Assembly: GCF_001005825.1 (NCBI RefSeq)
Contig: NZ_LBHV01000007.1
Span: 248,001 to 312,000 of the forward strand
DNA: 64,000 nucleotides
DNA from: Rhizobium sp. LC145
GTDB lineage: Bacteria > Pseudomonadota > Alphaproteobacteria > Rhizobiales > Rhizobiaceae
Reading direction: 5' to 3'
Shown: positions 32,901-41,085 of the stretch, piece after piece
How positions within the stretch are numbered: position 1 is the first letter of the stretch
Layout of the letters: each line of letters begins with the position of its first letter
Notes under the pieces: model-generated
Databases searched by the model: none
Told to the model about the DNA's origin: nothing
What the model saw: the letters and a program-made list of their open reading frames with translations, nothing else
Translations under genes and position numbers: made by a program

Positions 32901-33244
32901 GCCGCATGCGCTTCCCGGCTATCCTCCGGTGCCTCGGCGCGCTCGGTCATGCCGTAGTCGCGCACCACATGGCCTATCCGCAGGCGGTAATCGGCGAAGA
33001 TGCCGTTGCGGCCGGCGCGCTGGGCCGCGCGGTGGCTCTCGAGATTGCGCCATTGCCGCACGGCCTCCTCATCCCTCCAGAAGGAGAGCGACAGGATCTT
33101 GCCGCGCAGCGTCAGGCTCTCGAACCGCTCGATGGAGATGAAGCCATCGATCTTTTCGAGTTCGGAGCGAAGCTCGCCCGCAAGGTCGAGATATCTGTGG
33201 CGTTCGCCCATATAGGGCAGCACTTCGAAGATGACGGCGATCAT
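32897..33244 (-). CDS. ABM-domain protein
   Basis: A 115-residue protein with the antibiotic biosynthesis monooxygenase fold: FEVLPYMGERHRYLDLAGEL, then IDGFISIERFESLTLRGKIL and SFWRDEEAVRQWRNLESH. The members act as small monooxygenases or are of unknown role. It is coupled by ATGA to the NIPSNAP gene and is under the same divergent promoter as the ArsR-type regulator. Confidence 0.85.
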   Translation of the reverse strand: MIAVIFEVLPYMGERHRYLDLAGELRSELEKIDGFISIERFESLTLRGKILSLSFWRDEEAVRQWRNLESHRAAQRAGRNGIFADYRLRIGHVVRDYGMTERAEAPEDSREAHAA

Positions 33245-33570
33245 GGCTTTACGAAAGCTCCGTGCGGCAGGGACATGTTCTTCAGGAAAATGCGGTCTTC
33301 CTTCAGGATGAAGCGCTCGCGCTTGGCGAACTCGTAGTTCTCGCGGCCCAGCGGGTCTTCCGCCAGACGCGCGCGATAGGCCTCGTAGGCCGCGAGGTTC
33401 TCGATGTTATAGAGGCCGTAGGCAGTGGTGGCCGAGCCCTCGTGCGGGCCGAAATAGCCGATCAGGTCTGCTCCGCAACGTGGGATAGCCTGGCCCCAGG
33501 CGCGGGCATAATCCGCAAATTTCTCCTTCTTGAAAGGGTCGATCTCGTAGCGGATGAAGCAGGTAATCAT
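33241..33570 (-). CDS. NIPSNAP family protein
   Basis: A 109-residue protein with the NIPSNAP pattern: MITCFIRYEIDPFKKEKFAD, then ADLIGYFGPHEGSATTAYGL and EDPLGRENYEFAKRERFIL. The family has a ferredoxin-like fold and a poorly defined role. GGAGAG precedes the ATG. It overlaps the ABM gene by ATGA, so the two are made together. Confidence 0.85.
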   Translation of the reverse strand: MITCFIRYEIDPFKKEKFADYARAWGQAIPRCGADLIGYFGPHEGSATTAYGLYNIENLAAYEAYRARLAEDPLGRENYEFAKRERFILKEDRIFLKNMSLPHGAFVKP

Positions 33571-33623
33571 GTTGTCTCTCCGTTTTTCATGGGATGACTT
33601 TGACACGTTGTGCGACGGAGATG

Positions 33624-33641
33624 CTTCGGTTATGATCGAAG
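33624..33641. promoter_or_regulatory. Putative ArsR-type operator
   Basis: CTTCG and CGAAG separated by 8 bases form an inverted repeat whose arms extend as AT-CTTCG / CGAAG-AT with one mismatch each. It ends 1 bp before the ATG of the ArsR-type gene, in the 72-bp divergent gap. An autoregulatory site is likely. Confidence 0.6.
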
Positions 33642-33642
33642 T

Positions 33643-34326
33643 ATGAAGGAAGGTCCCGACATAGCCCGCATAGGCACGCTGATCGGCGATCCGGCACGCG
33701 CCAACATGCTGACTGCGCTGACGGGCGGCCGAGCGCTGACGGCGACCGAACTTGCCCAGGCCGCCGGCGTGACGCTGCAGACGGCAAGCTCTCATCTTTC
33801 CAAGCTCGAAGACGGCGGCATCATCTCACAGCGGAAGCAGGGCCGGCACCGCTATTATGCGCTCGCGGATACTGCAACGGCTTCGCTTCTGGAAGGCATC
33901 ATGGTTTTTGCCGCAAGCCGCGGGCATCTGCGCCATCGGCCAGGACCGAAAGACCCCGCGCTGCGCAAAGCGCGCGTCTGCTACGACCATCTTGCCGGAG
34001 ATTACGGGGTGCGGATGCTCGACAGCTTCGTGCAGAGCGGGGCGATCGATGCGGAGGGCGAAAACCTCCGGCTCACGGATCAGGGCCGCGACCGGCTTTC
34101 CGAAATCGGCATCGATCTCGATACGCTCGCTTCGAGCAGGCGGCCGCTCTGCAAATCCTGTCTCGACTGGAGCGAGCGCCGTTCGCACCTTGCCGGCACG
34201 CTCGGCAAGGCATTGCTTTCGCACTTCCTCCAAAACGGCTGGGCGCGGCGGAGTGAGGATAGCCGCGCGATCCTCTTCACCCCATCCGGCGAGCGGAAGT
34301 TTCTCTCGCTGTTTCCGGCCGAGTGA
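33643..34326 (+). CDS. ArsR-family transcriptional regulator
   Basis: A 227-residue regulator with an N-terminal ArsR winged HTH: LIGDPARANMLTALTGGRAL, TATELAQAAGVTLQTASSHL and LEDGGIISQRKQGRHRYYAL. The C-terminal half has C-x2-C (RRPLCKSCLDW) and may bind a metal or other ligand. It diverges from the NIPSNAP/ABM pair, the probable target. The 3' end overlaps the DUF1284 gene by 50 bp, convergent. Confidence 0.92.
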   Translation: MKEGPDIARIGTLIGDPARANMLTALTGGRALTATELAQAAGVTLQTASSHLSKLEDGGIISQRKQGRHRYYALADTATASLLEGIMVFAASRGHLRHRPGPKDPALRKARVCYDHLAGDYGVRMLDSFVQSGAIDAEGENLRLTDQGRDRLSEIGIDLDTLASSRRPLCKSCLDWSERRSHLAGTLGKALLSHFLQNGWARRSEDSRAILFTPSGERKFLSLFPAE

Positions 34327-34753
34327 GACGGGCCGGACCGACCAGAACGCCGTCGAAGCCTTCGGTCGCGATGCGATCACACAAGGAGCTCCATTCGCAG
34401 CCGCTACAGGCCCCGCGAACGGAATGCTTTGAAAATCCCTCGCGAAGCTTCGCCAGGAATGCCGCATCGGGCCGGATCACCAACCCCTCCACTATCGCCA
34501 TGCCGAGCAGCGCGCCGACATCACTCGCGGCGAGTTGATCTCTCGTTTCGACGCTCTGTCGGAAGCAATGCGCGTCGGCATCGGCCAGGAGCGGAGCGCA
34601 GATATCGTCCGGACCATGGACGATCTCGATCTCCTCCCCCGCCGACAGCCGCTCGGCGATGCGGCGGTAATTCGCGGTGAAGGCCGGACTATAGCCTTCA
34701 CCGACGAATGTCAGCATGCAGAGGAGATGATGGGCCCGAAGCCGGATCGTCAA
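34277..34753 (-). CDS. DUF1284 protein
   Basis: A 158-residue protein with the family start LRAHHLLCMLTFVGEGYS and a C-terminal Cys cluster CSGCEWSSLC (C-x2-C-x5-C); with the early Cys these could bind an iron-sulfur cluster. The start is TTG at 34753, overlapping the bioY stop as TTGA; the family's conserved beginning supports it. A link to biotin is only contextual. No function is established. Confidence 0.75.
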   Translation of the reverse strand: MTIRLRAHHLLCMLTFVGEGYSPAFTANYRRIAERLSAGEEIEIVHGPDDICAPLLADADAHCFRQSVETRDQLAASDVGALLGMAIVEGLVIRPDAAFLAKLREGFSKHSVRGACSGCEWSSLCDRIATEGFDGVLVGPARLTRPETARETSARRMG

Positions 34754-35340
34754 TTGAGATCGGTGCGACCGCTATAGGCCCGCACGCCCTTGAGCACGGC
34801 AGCCGCCAAAGCGGACTTCAGGAAGGCCCCGAGAATGAAGGGAGCGACGCCCAGGAGCCAGCCCTTCTCAATTCCCATCAGCCACGAGAGATAAGCACCG
34901 CCGATCGCCAGGCAGAGCAGATTGGCACTGAAATGCGCGAAAAAGCTCCGCACCATCTTTTCGCCGGTCCAGCCACGCTCGGCAAGCCAGCCCACAAGTG
35001 CGGCGATGATCGGGAAAGACGCGAGATAGCCCGCGGTTGGACCGACGAAAGGAGCAAGCCCGCCTGATCCGTTGGCGAGAACCGGCGCGCCCAGCGCTGC
35101 TTCGCCAAGCCATGCAAGCACCGTGAGGCCACCGAGCCGCCAGCCGTAAAGCGCGCCGATCATGGTGATCGCAAAGGTCTGCATGGTGATCGGCACCGGA
35201 TACATAGGCACCGAAATGCGCGAGGCGAGCGCCAGCACGAGCGTGCCGGCGAGGACGAAAACCGCCTTCGTCGCGAGCGAGCGGTCGGCCAGCCGCAGAG
35301 GGTCGAATACGAGGGTCTCATAGGAATTGGTCAGGGACAT
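34750..35340 (-). CDS. bioY: Biotin transporter BioY
   Basis: A 196-residue S-component that binds biotin in the membrane, alone or with the ECF module. Six hydrophobic segments are visible, with the family-typical GSGGLAPFVGPTAGYL and SRISVPMYPVPITMQTF. Upstream lies TTATAGATAA, a BioR-type box, 20 bp before the ATG, so biotin-dependent repression by BioR is probable. It overlaps the DUF1284 gene by TTGA. Confidence 0.95.
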   Translation of the reverse strand: MSLTNSYETLVFDPLRLADRSLATKAVFVLAGTLVLALASRISVPMYPVPITMQTFAITMIGALYGWRLGGLTVLAWLGEAALGAPVLANGSGGLAPFVGPTAGYLASFPIIAALVGWLAERGWTGEKMVRSFFAHFSANLLCLAIGGAYLSWLMGIEKGWLLGVAPFILGAFLKSALAAAVLKGVRAYSGRTDLN

Positions 35341-35359
35341 TTGCCTCTCCTTTTTCAAA

Positions 35360-35369
35360 TTATAGATAA
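35360..35369. promoter_or_regulatory. BioR-type operator at bioY
   Basis: TTATAGATAA matches the palindromic BioR consensus TTATmkATAA described for alphaproteobacteria. It is between the bioY promoter area and the start codon. A weaker half-match AAATCTATAA lies at 35502-35511. Confidence 0.8.
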
Positions 35370-35525
35370 AATTCGATTCCCATATATTTTCATGCCGACG
35401 ATTTTTCCCAAAGGCAAGCGCCGTTCCGAAAGATGCCGAAACTTCGAGGCAAAGAAGAGCCAAAAACCTCTGAATTTTCCAGGGAAAATGCAGATTTAAA
35501 AAAATCTATAATTTTTGAGAAATCG

Positions 35526-36194
35526 TCAACCGACGATGGCGAAGGCTTCGCGTGCAGCGCCGGATTTCACGCTCTGGGGTGCGCGGCCGATCCACTGCAC
35601 GTGCTTTTCGAGGATGCCGCAGGCCTCCTCCGTCCGCCCCTGACGAAGCGCCAGCAGAATGGCCCGGTGGTCGTGGTCGGTACGTTTTTCCCAGCCGGAC
35701 TGCCAGGCGGAGAAGAGGAAGCGGGCGCTCGCGGCGTGCAGATCGTCGATCGAGGCGAGCAGGCGGTTCATGCCGCAGGGGGTCAGGATGAGCCGGTGAA
35801 AGCGGCGATTCGCCTCCTCCCAGGCCCGCACGTCGGCTGCGGCATCGCCCTCGCGGGTCGCCTCTTCCGCGGCTTCAAGGATCGCGGGCGTCAGGTGGCG
35901 CGCCGCATGGCGCAATGCCAGCACTTCGAGGGCGGCGCGCATTTCCGCCACTTCGCGGACTTCGGCCAGATCGAAGGAAGCGACCCGCACGCCACGGCGC
36001 GGCTCGCTGATCGCCAGCCCCTGCGCCTCCAGCCGGCGGAAGGCCTCACGCACCGGCACGTGGCTGGTCTGGAATTCCTCGGCTATGTGATCCTGGCGGA
36101 GGCGGGCGCCCGGCGCCAGTTCGCCGCGCACGATGCGATCGGCAAGCTCCCTGCTGATGCGGCTGGCGATTGTGTCTTCCGGCTCCTTGCCCAT
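35526..36194 (-). CDS. bioR: GntR-family regulator, probable BioR
   Basis: A 222-residue FadR-subfamily regulator. The N-terminal HTH is RISRELADRIVRGELAPGAR then FQTSHVPVREAFRRLEAQGL, and the C-terminal FCD domain has the RFHRLIL and DHRAILLALRQGRTEEA motifs. The BioR identity is inferred from its position just upstream of bioY and from the BioR-type box there; other FCD regulators in rhizobia cannot be excluded. It is transcribed in the same direction, 185 bp before bioY. Confidence 0.8.
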   Translation of the reverse strand: MGKEPEDTIASRISRELADRIVRGELAPGARLRQDHIAEEFQTSHVPVREAFRRLEAQGLAISEPRRGVRVASFDLAEVREVAEMRAALEVLALRHAARHLTPAILEAAEEATREGDAAADVRAWEEANRRFHRLILTPCGMNRLLASIDDLHAASARFLFSAWQSGWEKRTDHDHRAILLALRQGRTEEACGILEKHVQWIGRAPQSVKSGAAREAFAIVG

Positions 36195-36321
36195 GTGCGT
36201 TCATTAGACGGCCTGCCTGGGGTTGTCGAGGGCTGCACCCCTGCCATGCAGCCGCATCGGTTGAGCTTGCCGCGCGCCTCGTATAAAAGGCCCCGTACCT
36301 CCCCCAACAAGGCGTTTCATC

Positions 36322-37011
36322 ATGAGTGGATTCGACCTCATCATTTTCGATTGCGACGGCGTTCTGGTCGATTCCGAGATCATCGCGGCACAGGTGGAAT
36401 CACGGCTGCTCACCGAGGCCGGCTATCCGATCAGCGTCGAGGAAATGGGCGAGCGCTTCGCAGGCTTGACCTGGAAGGACATTCTGCTGGCGGTCGAGAA
36501 AGAAGCGGACATCCCCTTCTCCGCCTCGCTGCTCGACAAATCGGAAAAGCTGCTCGACGCCAAGCTCGCGCGCGAAGTGAAGATCATCGATGGCGTGAAG
36601 TTCGCCCTTGCGCGCCTCACCACGCAGCGCTGCATCTGCTCCAATTCGAGCTCTCACCGGCTCGACATGATGCTGACCAAGGTCGGGCTGAAGCCCTATT
36701 TCGCGCCCCACATCTTCTCGGCCAAGGATCTCGGCCCCGATCGGGCAAAGCCGAAGCCGGACATTTTCCTGCACGCAGCCGAGCAATTCAACGTCTCGCC
36801 GTCCAAGGTGCTGGTGATCGAAGATTCGGTCCACGGCATCCATGGCGCACGCGCGGCCGGCATGCGCGTCGTCGGCTTCACCGGCGCCTCGCACACCTAT
36901 GCGAGCCATTCCGACCGGCTGACGGATGCCGGCGCTGAAACCGTGATTTCGCGCATGGTCGATCTGCCGGCGGTGGTCGCCGCGCTCACCGAATGGGCGG
37001 GCGCGGTCTAA
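36322..37011 (+). CDS. HAD hydrolase, phosphoglycolate phosphatase-like
   Basis: A 229-residue HAD protein with the motif FDCDGVLVDSE at residues 9-19, a cap of five helices, CSNSSSHRL in motif II, K-P-K-P (AKPKPDIF) and IEDSVHGIHGARAAG in motif III. It resembles sugar-phosphate or phosphoglycolate phosphatases; the substrate cannot be named. It is divergent from bioR. The next gene is convergent, 10 bp away. Confidence 0.9.
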   Translation: MSGFDLIIFDCDGVLVDSEIIAAQVESRLLTEAGYPISVEEMGERFAGLTWKDILLAVEKEADIPFSASLLDKSEKLLDAKLAREVKIIDGVKFALARLTTQRCICSNSSSHRLDMMLTKVGLKPYFAPHIFSAKDLGPDRAKPKPDIFLHAAEQFNVSPSKVLVIEDSVHGIHGARAAGMRVVGFTGASHTYASHSDRLTDAGAETVISRMVDLPAVVAALTEWAGAV

Positions 37012-37021
37012 ACATCCGCTA

Positions 37022-37603
37022 TCAGGACCGGGCCTTCTTCGCCGGTCCCGTCTCGAAGCCGAGGCGAACACGCGTGAAGCGCGAGGCACCGCCTTGTCCG
37101 TTCGGAATGGAGACATCCGGTTTGTTGAAGACGAACTGGGTCGAAGGCGCGCCCGGCGGCAGGTCGACCCTGAAATTGACGACCTGCGAATAGAGGACGT
37201 TGTCGCCATCGATCACTTCCACCCGAATCGGTAGGGAGACCGGGCCCGAAGCCCCGGCCGCGCCGGTGACGAGCCGTCCCTGGGCGACCACGTTGATGGT
37301 CAGGGTCGTTTCGTTTGCGGTGCAGGCGCGGGTCGCGTCCGCAAGCGACGCCTGATAGAGGAGCTTCTCCGGATCGTCCTGGCCACCGCGTGCATAGACA
37401 CGATGGAAAGCCGCCTCCTCACGCATCACCACGGGCGGGCAGAAAGCCTGAACCACCGGCGTCGCCGGCTGTTGCGCCTCCGCGGAAGCCTGCTGGCCGA
37501 GCCCCAGCCCTCCACCTTCCGAGGAAGAATTGCAGCCGGCCGCGACAGCCAGGAGCGATATGGAGACAAGCGCGCGCGATATCTTGCCGAACACCTTACT
37601 CAA
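37022..37603 (-). CDS. Putative lipoprotein
   Basis: A 193-residue protein with a signal peptide and lipobox AVAAGC (Cys24), followed by a flexible linker and a folded part that contains YARGGQDDPEKLLYQASLAD and VEVIDGDNVLYSQVVNF. It resembles envelope proteins seen in rhizobia, of unknown role. Start ATG 37603 has a good GAAGAG upstream. Confidence 0.75.
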   Translation of the reverse strand: MSKVFGKISRALVSISLLAVAAGCNSSSEGGGLGLGQQASAEAQQPATPVVQAFCPPVVMREEAAFHRVYARGGQDDPEKLLYQASLADATRACTANETTLTINVVAQGRLVTGAAGASGPVSLPIRVEVIDGDNVLYSQVVNFRVDLPPGAPSTQFVFNKPDVSIPNGQGGASRFTRVRLGFETGPAKKARS

Positions 37604-37728
37604 CTCTCTTCACCTCTTCCCGTTGTTCCGCAGCAACCGGTCTGCGATCACGTTTTGTGGCCTTTCATGGCCAATTTTCCTGGTCTATACCAGCGGCGCG
37701 AAGAAAAATCGATTGGGGATTGAAGGTC

Positions 37729-39126
37729 GTGGACTACATTTCTACCCGGGGCGAAGCGCCCGCGCTCGGCTTCCGTGACGCGCTGCTGGCTGGACTCGCT
37801 CGCGACGGCGGCCTTTACGTGCCCCGCGAATGGCCGGCACTGACGAAGCGCGAGATCAGGGCGCTGCGGGGAAAACCCTATCAGGACGTGGCCTTCGAGA
37901 TCCTGAAACATTTCGTGGGCGACGAGATCCCCGCCGACAAGCTGAAGGCGATGATCGACGAGGCCTATGCCACGTTCCGCCATCCGGCGGTGGTGCCACT
38001 CGTCCAGACGGGGTCCAACGATTTCGTGCTGGAACTCTTTCACGGCACGACGCTCGCCTTCAAGGACGTGGCGATGCAACTGCTCGCCCGGCTAATGGAT
38101 TACGTGCTTGCCGAACGCGGCGAACGCGCGACCATCGTCGGAGCAACCTCCGGCGATACCGGCGGCGCTGCGATCGATGCCTTCGCCGGGCGGGACCGCA
38201 CCGATATCTTCATCCTCTTCCCGCACGGCAAGGTCTCCCCCGTCCAGCAGCGGCAGATGACCACCTCGAACGCCACCAACGTGCATGCGCTTGCGGTCAG
38301 GGGCAATTTCGACGACTGCCAGAACCTCGTGAAGGAGATGTTCAACGACACCGCCTTCCGCGACCGGCTGAAGCTTTCCGGCGTGAACTCGATCAACTGG
38401 GCGCGCATCATGGCGCAGGTTGTCTATTACTTCACCGCCGCGGTTTCGCTCGGCGCACCGGACCGGAAAATCTCGTTCACCGTGCCCACCGGCAATTTCG
38501 GCGATATCTTCGCCGGATACGTCGCCAAGAAGATGGGGCTGCCGATCGACCGACTGGTGATCGCCACCAACGACAACGACATCCTCGCCCGGACGCTGAA
38601 GAGTGGACGGTACGAGATGAAGGGCGTCAAGGCGACCACATCGCCTTCCATGGACATCCAGATTTCCTCCAATTTCGAACGGCTGCTGTTCGAGGCCTAT
38701 GGGCGCGACGCCTCCTCCATCCGCTCCGCCATGGCGGGCCTCAAGCAGTCCGGAGCCTTCGAAATCCAGCCGCCGGCGCTGAAAGCCATCAAGCGCGAAT
38801 TCCGCGCCGGACGCGCCACCGAACGCCAGGTGGCGGCGACGATCCGGGAGACGCTTGAGGCGACCGGCTACCTCATCGATCCGCATACCGCGACCGGCGT
38901 TTTCGTCGCGAAAAAGAACTCAAGACCGTCCAGTCCGATGGTCACGCTGGCAACCGCGCACCCGGCCAAATTCCCCGCCGCGGTAAAATCCGCTTGCGGA
39001 ATTGATCCCGCGCTTCCATCATGGCTCGCCGATCTGATGGACAGGGAGGAGCGCTTCAACGTCTTGGAACCGGACCTCAAGGCCGTCGAAAAATTCATCG
39101 GCGAGCATGCGCGGGCAAGGAACTGA
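37729..39126 (+). CDS. thrC: Threonine synthase
   Basis: A 465-residue pyridoxal-phosphate enzyme that converts O-phosphohomoserine to threonine. The PLP Lys is K112 in TTLAFKDVAMQ; GATSGDTGGAAID and VPTGNFGDIFAGY are further family signatures. The start is GTG at 37729 with GAAGG upstream; an in-frame extension before it was rejected because it has no conserved match. It is followed 28 bp later by the M16 peptidase. thrB lies at 52-53 kb. Confidence 0.97.
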   Translation: MDYISTRGEAPALGFRDALLAGLARDGGLYVPREWPALTKREIRALRGKPYQDVAFEILKHFVGDEIPADKLKAMIDEAYATFRHPAVVPLVQTGSNDFVLELFHGTTLAFKDVAMQLLARLMDYVLAERGERATIVGATSGDTGGAAIDAFAGRDRTDIFILFPHGKVSPVQQRQMTTSNATNVHALAVRGNFDDCQNLVKEMFNDTAFRDRLKLSGVNSINWARIMAQVVYYFTAAVSLGAPDRKISFTVPTGNFGDIFAGYVAKKMGLPIDRLVIATNDNDILARTLKSGRYEMKGVKATTSPSMDIQISSNFERLLFEAYGRDASSIRSAMAGLKQSGAFEIQPPALKAIKREFRAGRATERQVAATIRETLEATGYLIDPHTATGVFVAKKNSRPSSPMVTLATAHPAKFPAAVKSACGIDPALPSWLADLMDREERFNVLEPDLKAVEKFIGEHARARN

Positions 39127-39154
39127 GTATCGGCGGCGCCCGGAAAGACAGACT

Positions 39155-40453
39155 ATGAATGTACAAATCACCCGGCTTTCCTCCGGGCTGACGGTAGTGA
39201 CCGAGACGATGCCCCATCTGGAGAGCGTGGCGCTCGGGGTTTGGATCAAATCGGGGTCTCGCAACGAGACCGAAGAAGAACACGGTATCGCCCACCTCCT
39301 CGAGCACATGGCCTTCAAGGGCACCACCCGGCGAAGCGCCCGCGATATCGCCGAGGAGATCGAGAATGTCGGCGGCGAGCTGAATGCCGCCACCTCCACC
39401 GAAACCACCTCCTATTATGCCCGTGTGCTGAAGGATCATGTCCCGCTCGCGGTCGACATCCTCGCCGACATCCTGACGGAATCGGTCTTCGACGAGGAAG
39501 AGCTACGGCGTGAGAAACACGTCATCCTGCAGGAGATCGGCGCCGCCAACGACACGCCGGATGACGTGGTTTTCGACCGTTTCTCGGAGGTCGCCTATCG
39601 CGGCCAGACGATCGGCCGGCCCATTCTCGGCACGCCGGAAAAGGTGAAAAGCTTCACGCCGGACCAGATCCGCGGCTATCTCTCTCGCAATTACACGACC
39701 GATCGCATGTTCGTCGTCGGCGCCGGGGCTGTCGATCACGAGACCTTCTGCCGCCAGGTGGAGCAGGGCTTTGCAAAGCTGCCGCAAAGTGCGAGCGCGC
39801 CTCCGGTCTTCGATGCGGCCCGCTATATCGGCGGTGACGCAAGGGAAAGCCGCGACCTTATGGATGCCCAGCTCCTCCTCGGCTTCGAGGGCAAGGCCTA
39901 CCATATGCGCGACTTCTATTGCTCGCAGATTCTCGCCAATATCCTGGGCGGCGGCATGTCCTCCCGCCTCTTTCAGGAGGTGCGCGAGCATCGCGGCCTC
40001 TGTTATTCGGTCTACGCCTTCCATTGGGGCTTTTCGGACACCGGCATCTTCGGCGTTCATGCGGCAACGAGCGGCGACGAGCTGCCGAACCTGGTGCCGG
40101 TCGTCATTGACGAATTGCGCAAGGCTTCCGACAGGATCGACAATCAGGAGATCGACCGCGCCCGCGCCCAGATCAGGGCGCAATTGCTGATGGGGCAGGA
40201 AAGCCCGGCGGCACGCGCCGGCCAGATGGCCCGGCAGATGATCCTTTACGGGCGCATCATCCCCAACCAGGAAATGATGGAGCGCCTCGAGGGAATTACG
40301 ACAGAACGCCTGACCGATCTTGCCGGCCGGCTGTTTTTCGATACAGTTCCGACATTGTCGGCCGTGGGCCCCATCGAAAGGCTGGCACCCATGTCGGAAA
40401 TCTCCGCTGCGCTTTCCTCGCCCGGGGCAAGGACGCAGAAAGCCGCAAGTTAA
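39155..40453 (+). CDS. M16 family zinc peptidase (MPP-like)
   Basis: A 432-residue peptidase, homologous to the mitochondrial processing peptidase beta chain. The inverted zinc motif HLLEH (H47, E50, H51) is followed by the third ligand E127 in ILQEIGA, 76 residues away as usual. The glycine-rich loop GGGMSSRLFQEVREHRGLCY is present. No signal peptide is seen, so it probably acts in the cytoplasm. It sits between thrC and the GNAT gene, a conserved rhizobial order. Confidence 0.95.
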   Translation: MNVQITRLSSGLTVVTETMPHLESVALGVWIKSGSRNETEEEHGIAHLLEHMAFKGTTRRSARDIAEEIENVGGELNAATSTETTSYYARVLKDHVPLAVDILADILTESVFDEEELRREKHVILQEIGAANDTPDDVVFDRFSEVAYRGQTIGRPILGTPEKVKSFTPDQIRGYLSRNYTTDRMFVVGAGAVDHETFCRQVEQGFAKLPQSASAPPVFDAARYIGGDARESRDLMDAQLLLGFEGKAYHMRDFYCSQILANILGGGMSSRLFQEVREHRGLCYSVYAFHWGFSDTGIFGVHAATSGDELPNLVPVVIDELRKASDRIDNQEIDRARAQIRAQLLMGQESPAARAGQMARQMILYGRIIPNQEMMERLEGITTERLTDLAGRLFFDTVPTLSAVGPIERLAPMSEISAALSSPGARTQKAAS

Positions 40454-40473
40454 AGGGCGCCTGGAGCAAGGGC

Positions 40474-41085
40474 ATGGCAAAATCGGTGTTTCGGTTCTTG
40501 TCGCGGCAGCCGGACACACCAGAGCTTTACGGCGAGAACCACATGCTGCGCCTGCCCCGCTATTCGGATTACAGGCAGTGGCATGCGCTCCGCTACGAGA
40601 GCCGTGCCTTTCTGCAGCCCTGGGAGCCGGTCTGGCGCAGCGACGACCTGACCGAAAGCTCGTTCCGCGCCCGCGTGATACGCTGCGGGCAGGAATTCAA
40701 TTCCGGGCTTGCCGTTCCCCTTCTCCTCTTCCGCCGCCAGGACATGGAACTGCTGGGCGGTCTCACCATCGGCTATATCCGCCGGGGGGCGGCGCAAAGC
40801 TGCATGATCGGCTATTGGATGGGAGAGCGTCACGCCGGGCAAGGCCACATGCTTTCCGGCCTCAATCTGGCCATCCCCTACATCTACGGCGAACTTCAGT
40901 TGCACCGGATTGAGGCAGCCTGTATTCCGGAGAACTGGAAAAGTGTGCGGCTTCTTGAGAAGGCCGGTTTCGTGCGGGAAGGTCTTTTGCGGAAATATCT
41001 GAAGATTAACGGCGAGTGGCGCGATCACGTGATGTATTCCCGGCTGCCGGAGGATGGCGAATTCGGGAAGATGCTGAAATCATGA
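40474..41085 (+). CDS. GNAT acetyltransferase, RimJ-like
   Basis: A 203-residue acetyltransferase. The acetyl-CoA pattern is GYWMGERHAGQGHMLSGL (about 114-131) and RIEAACIPENWKSVRLLEKA (about 148-167), the RimJ/RimL type. The substrate may be a protein N-terminus or ribosomal protein, by family only. Its stop overlaps the EAL gene by ATGA. Confidence 0.9.
   Translation: MAKSVFRFLSRQPDTPELYGENHMLRLPRYSDYRQWHALRYESRAFLQPWEPVWRSDDLTESSFRARVIRCGQEFNSGLAVPLLLFRRQDMELLGGLTIGYIRRGAAQSCMIGYWMGERHAGQGHMLSGLNLAIPYIYGELQLHRIEAACIPENWKSVRLLEKAGFVREGLLRKYLKINGEWRDHVMYSRLPEDGEFGKMLKS

Noticed and set aside
35502..35511. Second BioR box
   Set aside because: Only 8 of 10 positions match and the palindrome is broken; it lies at the bioR 3' side, so I list it only as a weak half-match.
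37604..37728. Riboswitch or attenuator before thrC
   Set aside because: No leader peptide rich in Thr or Ile and no convincing alternative hairpins were seen.
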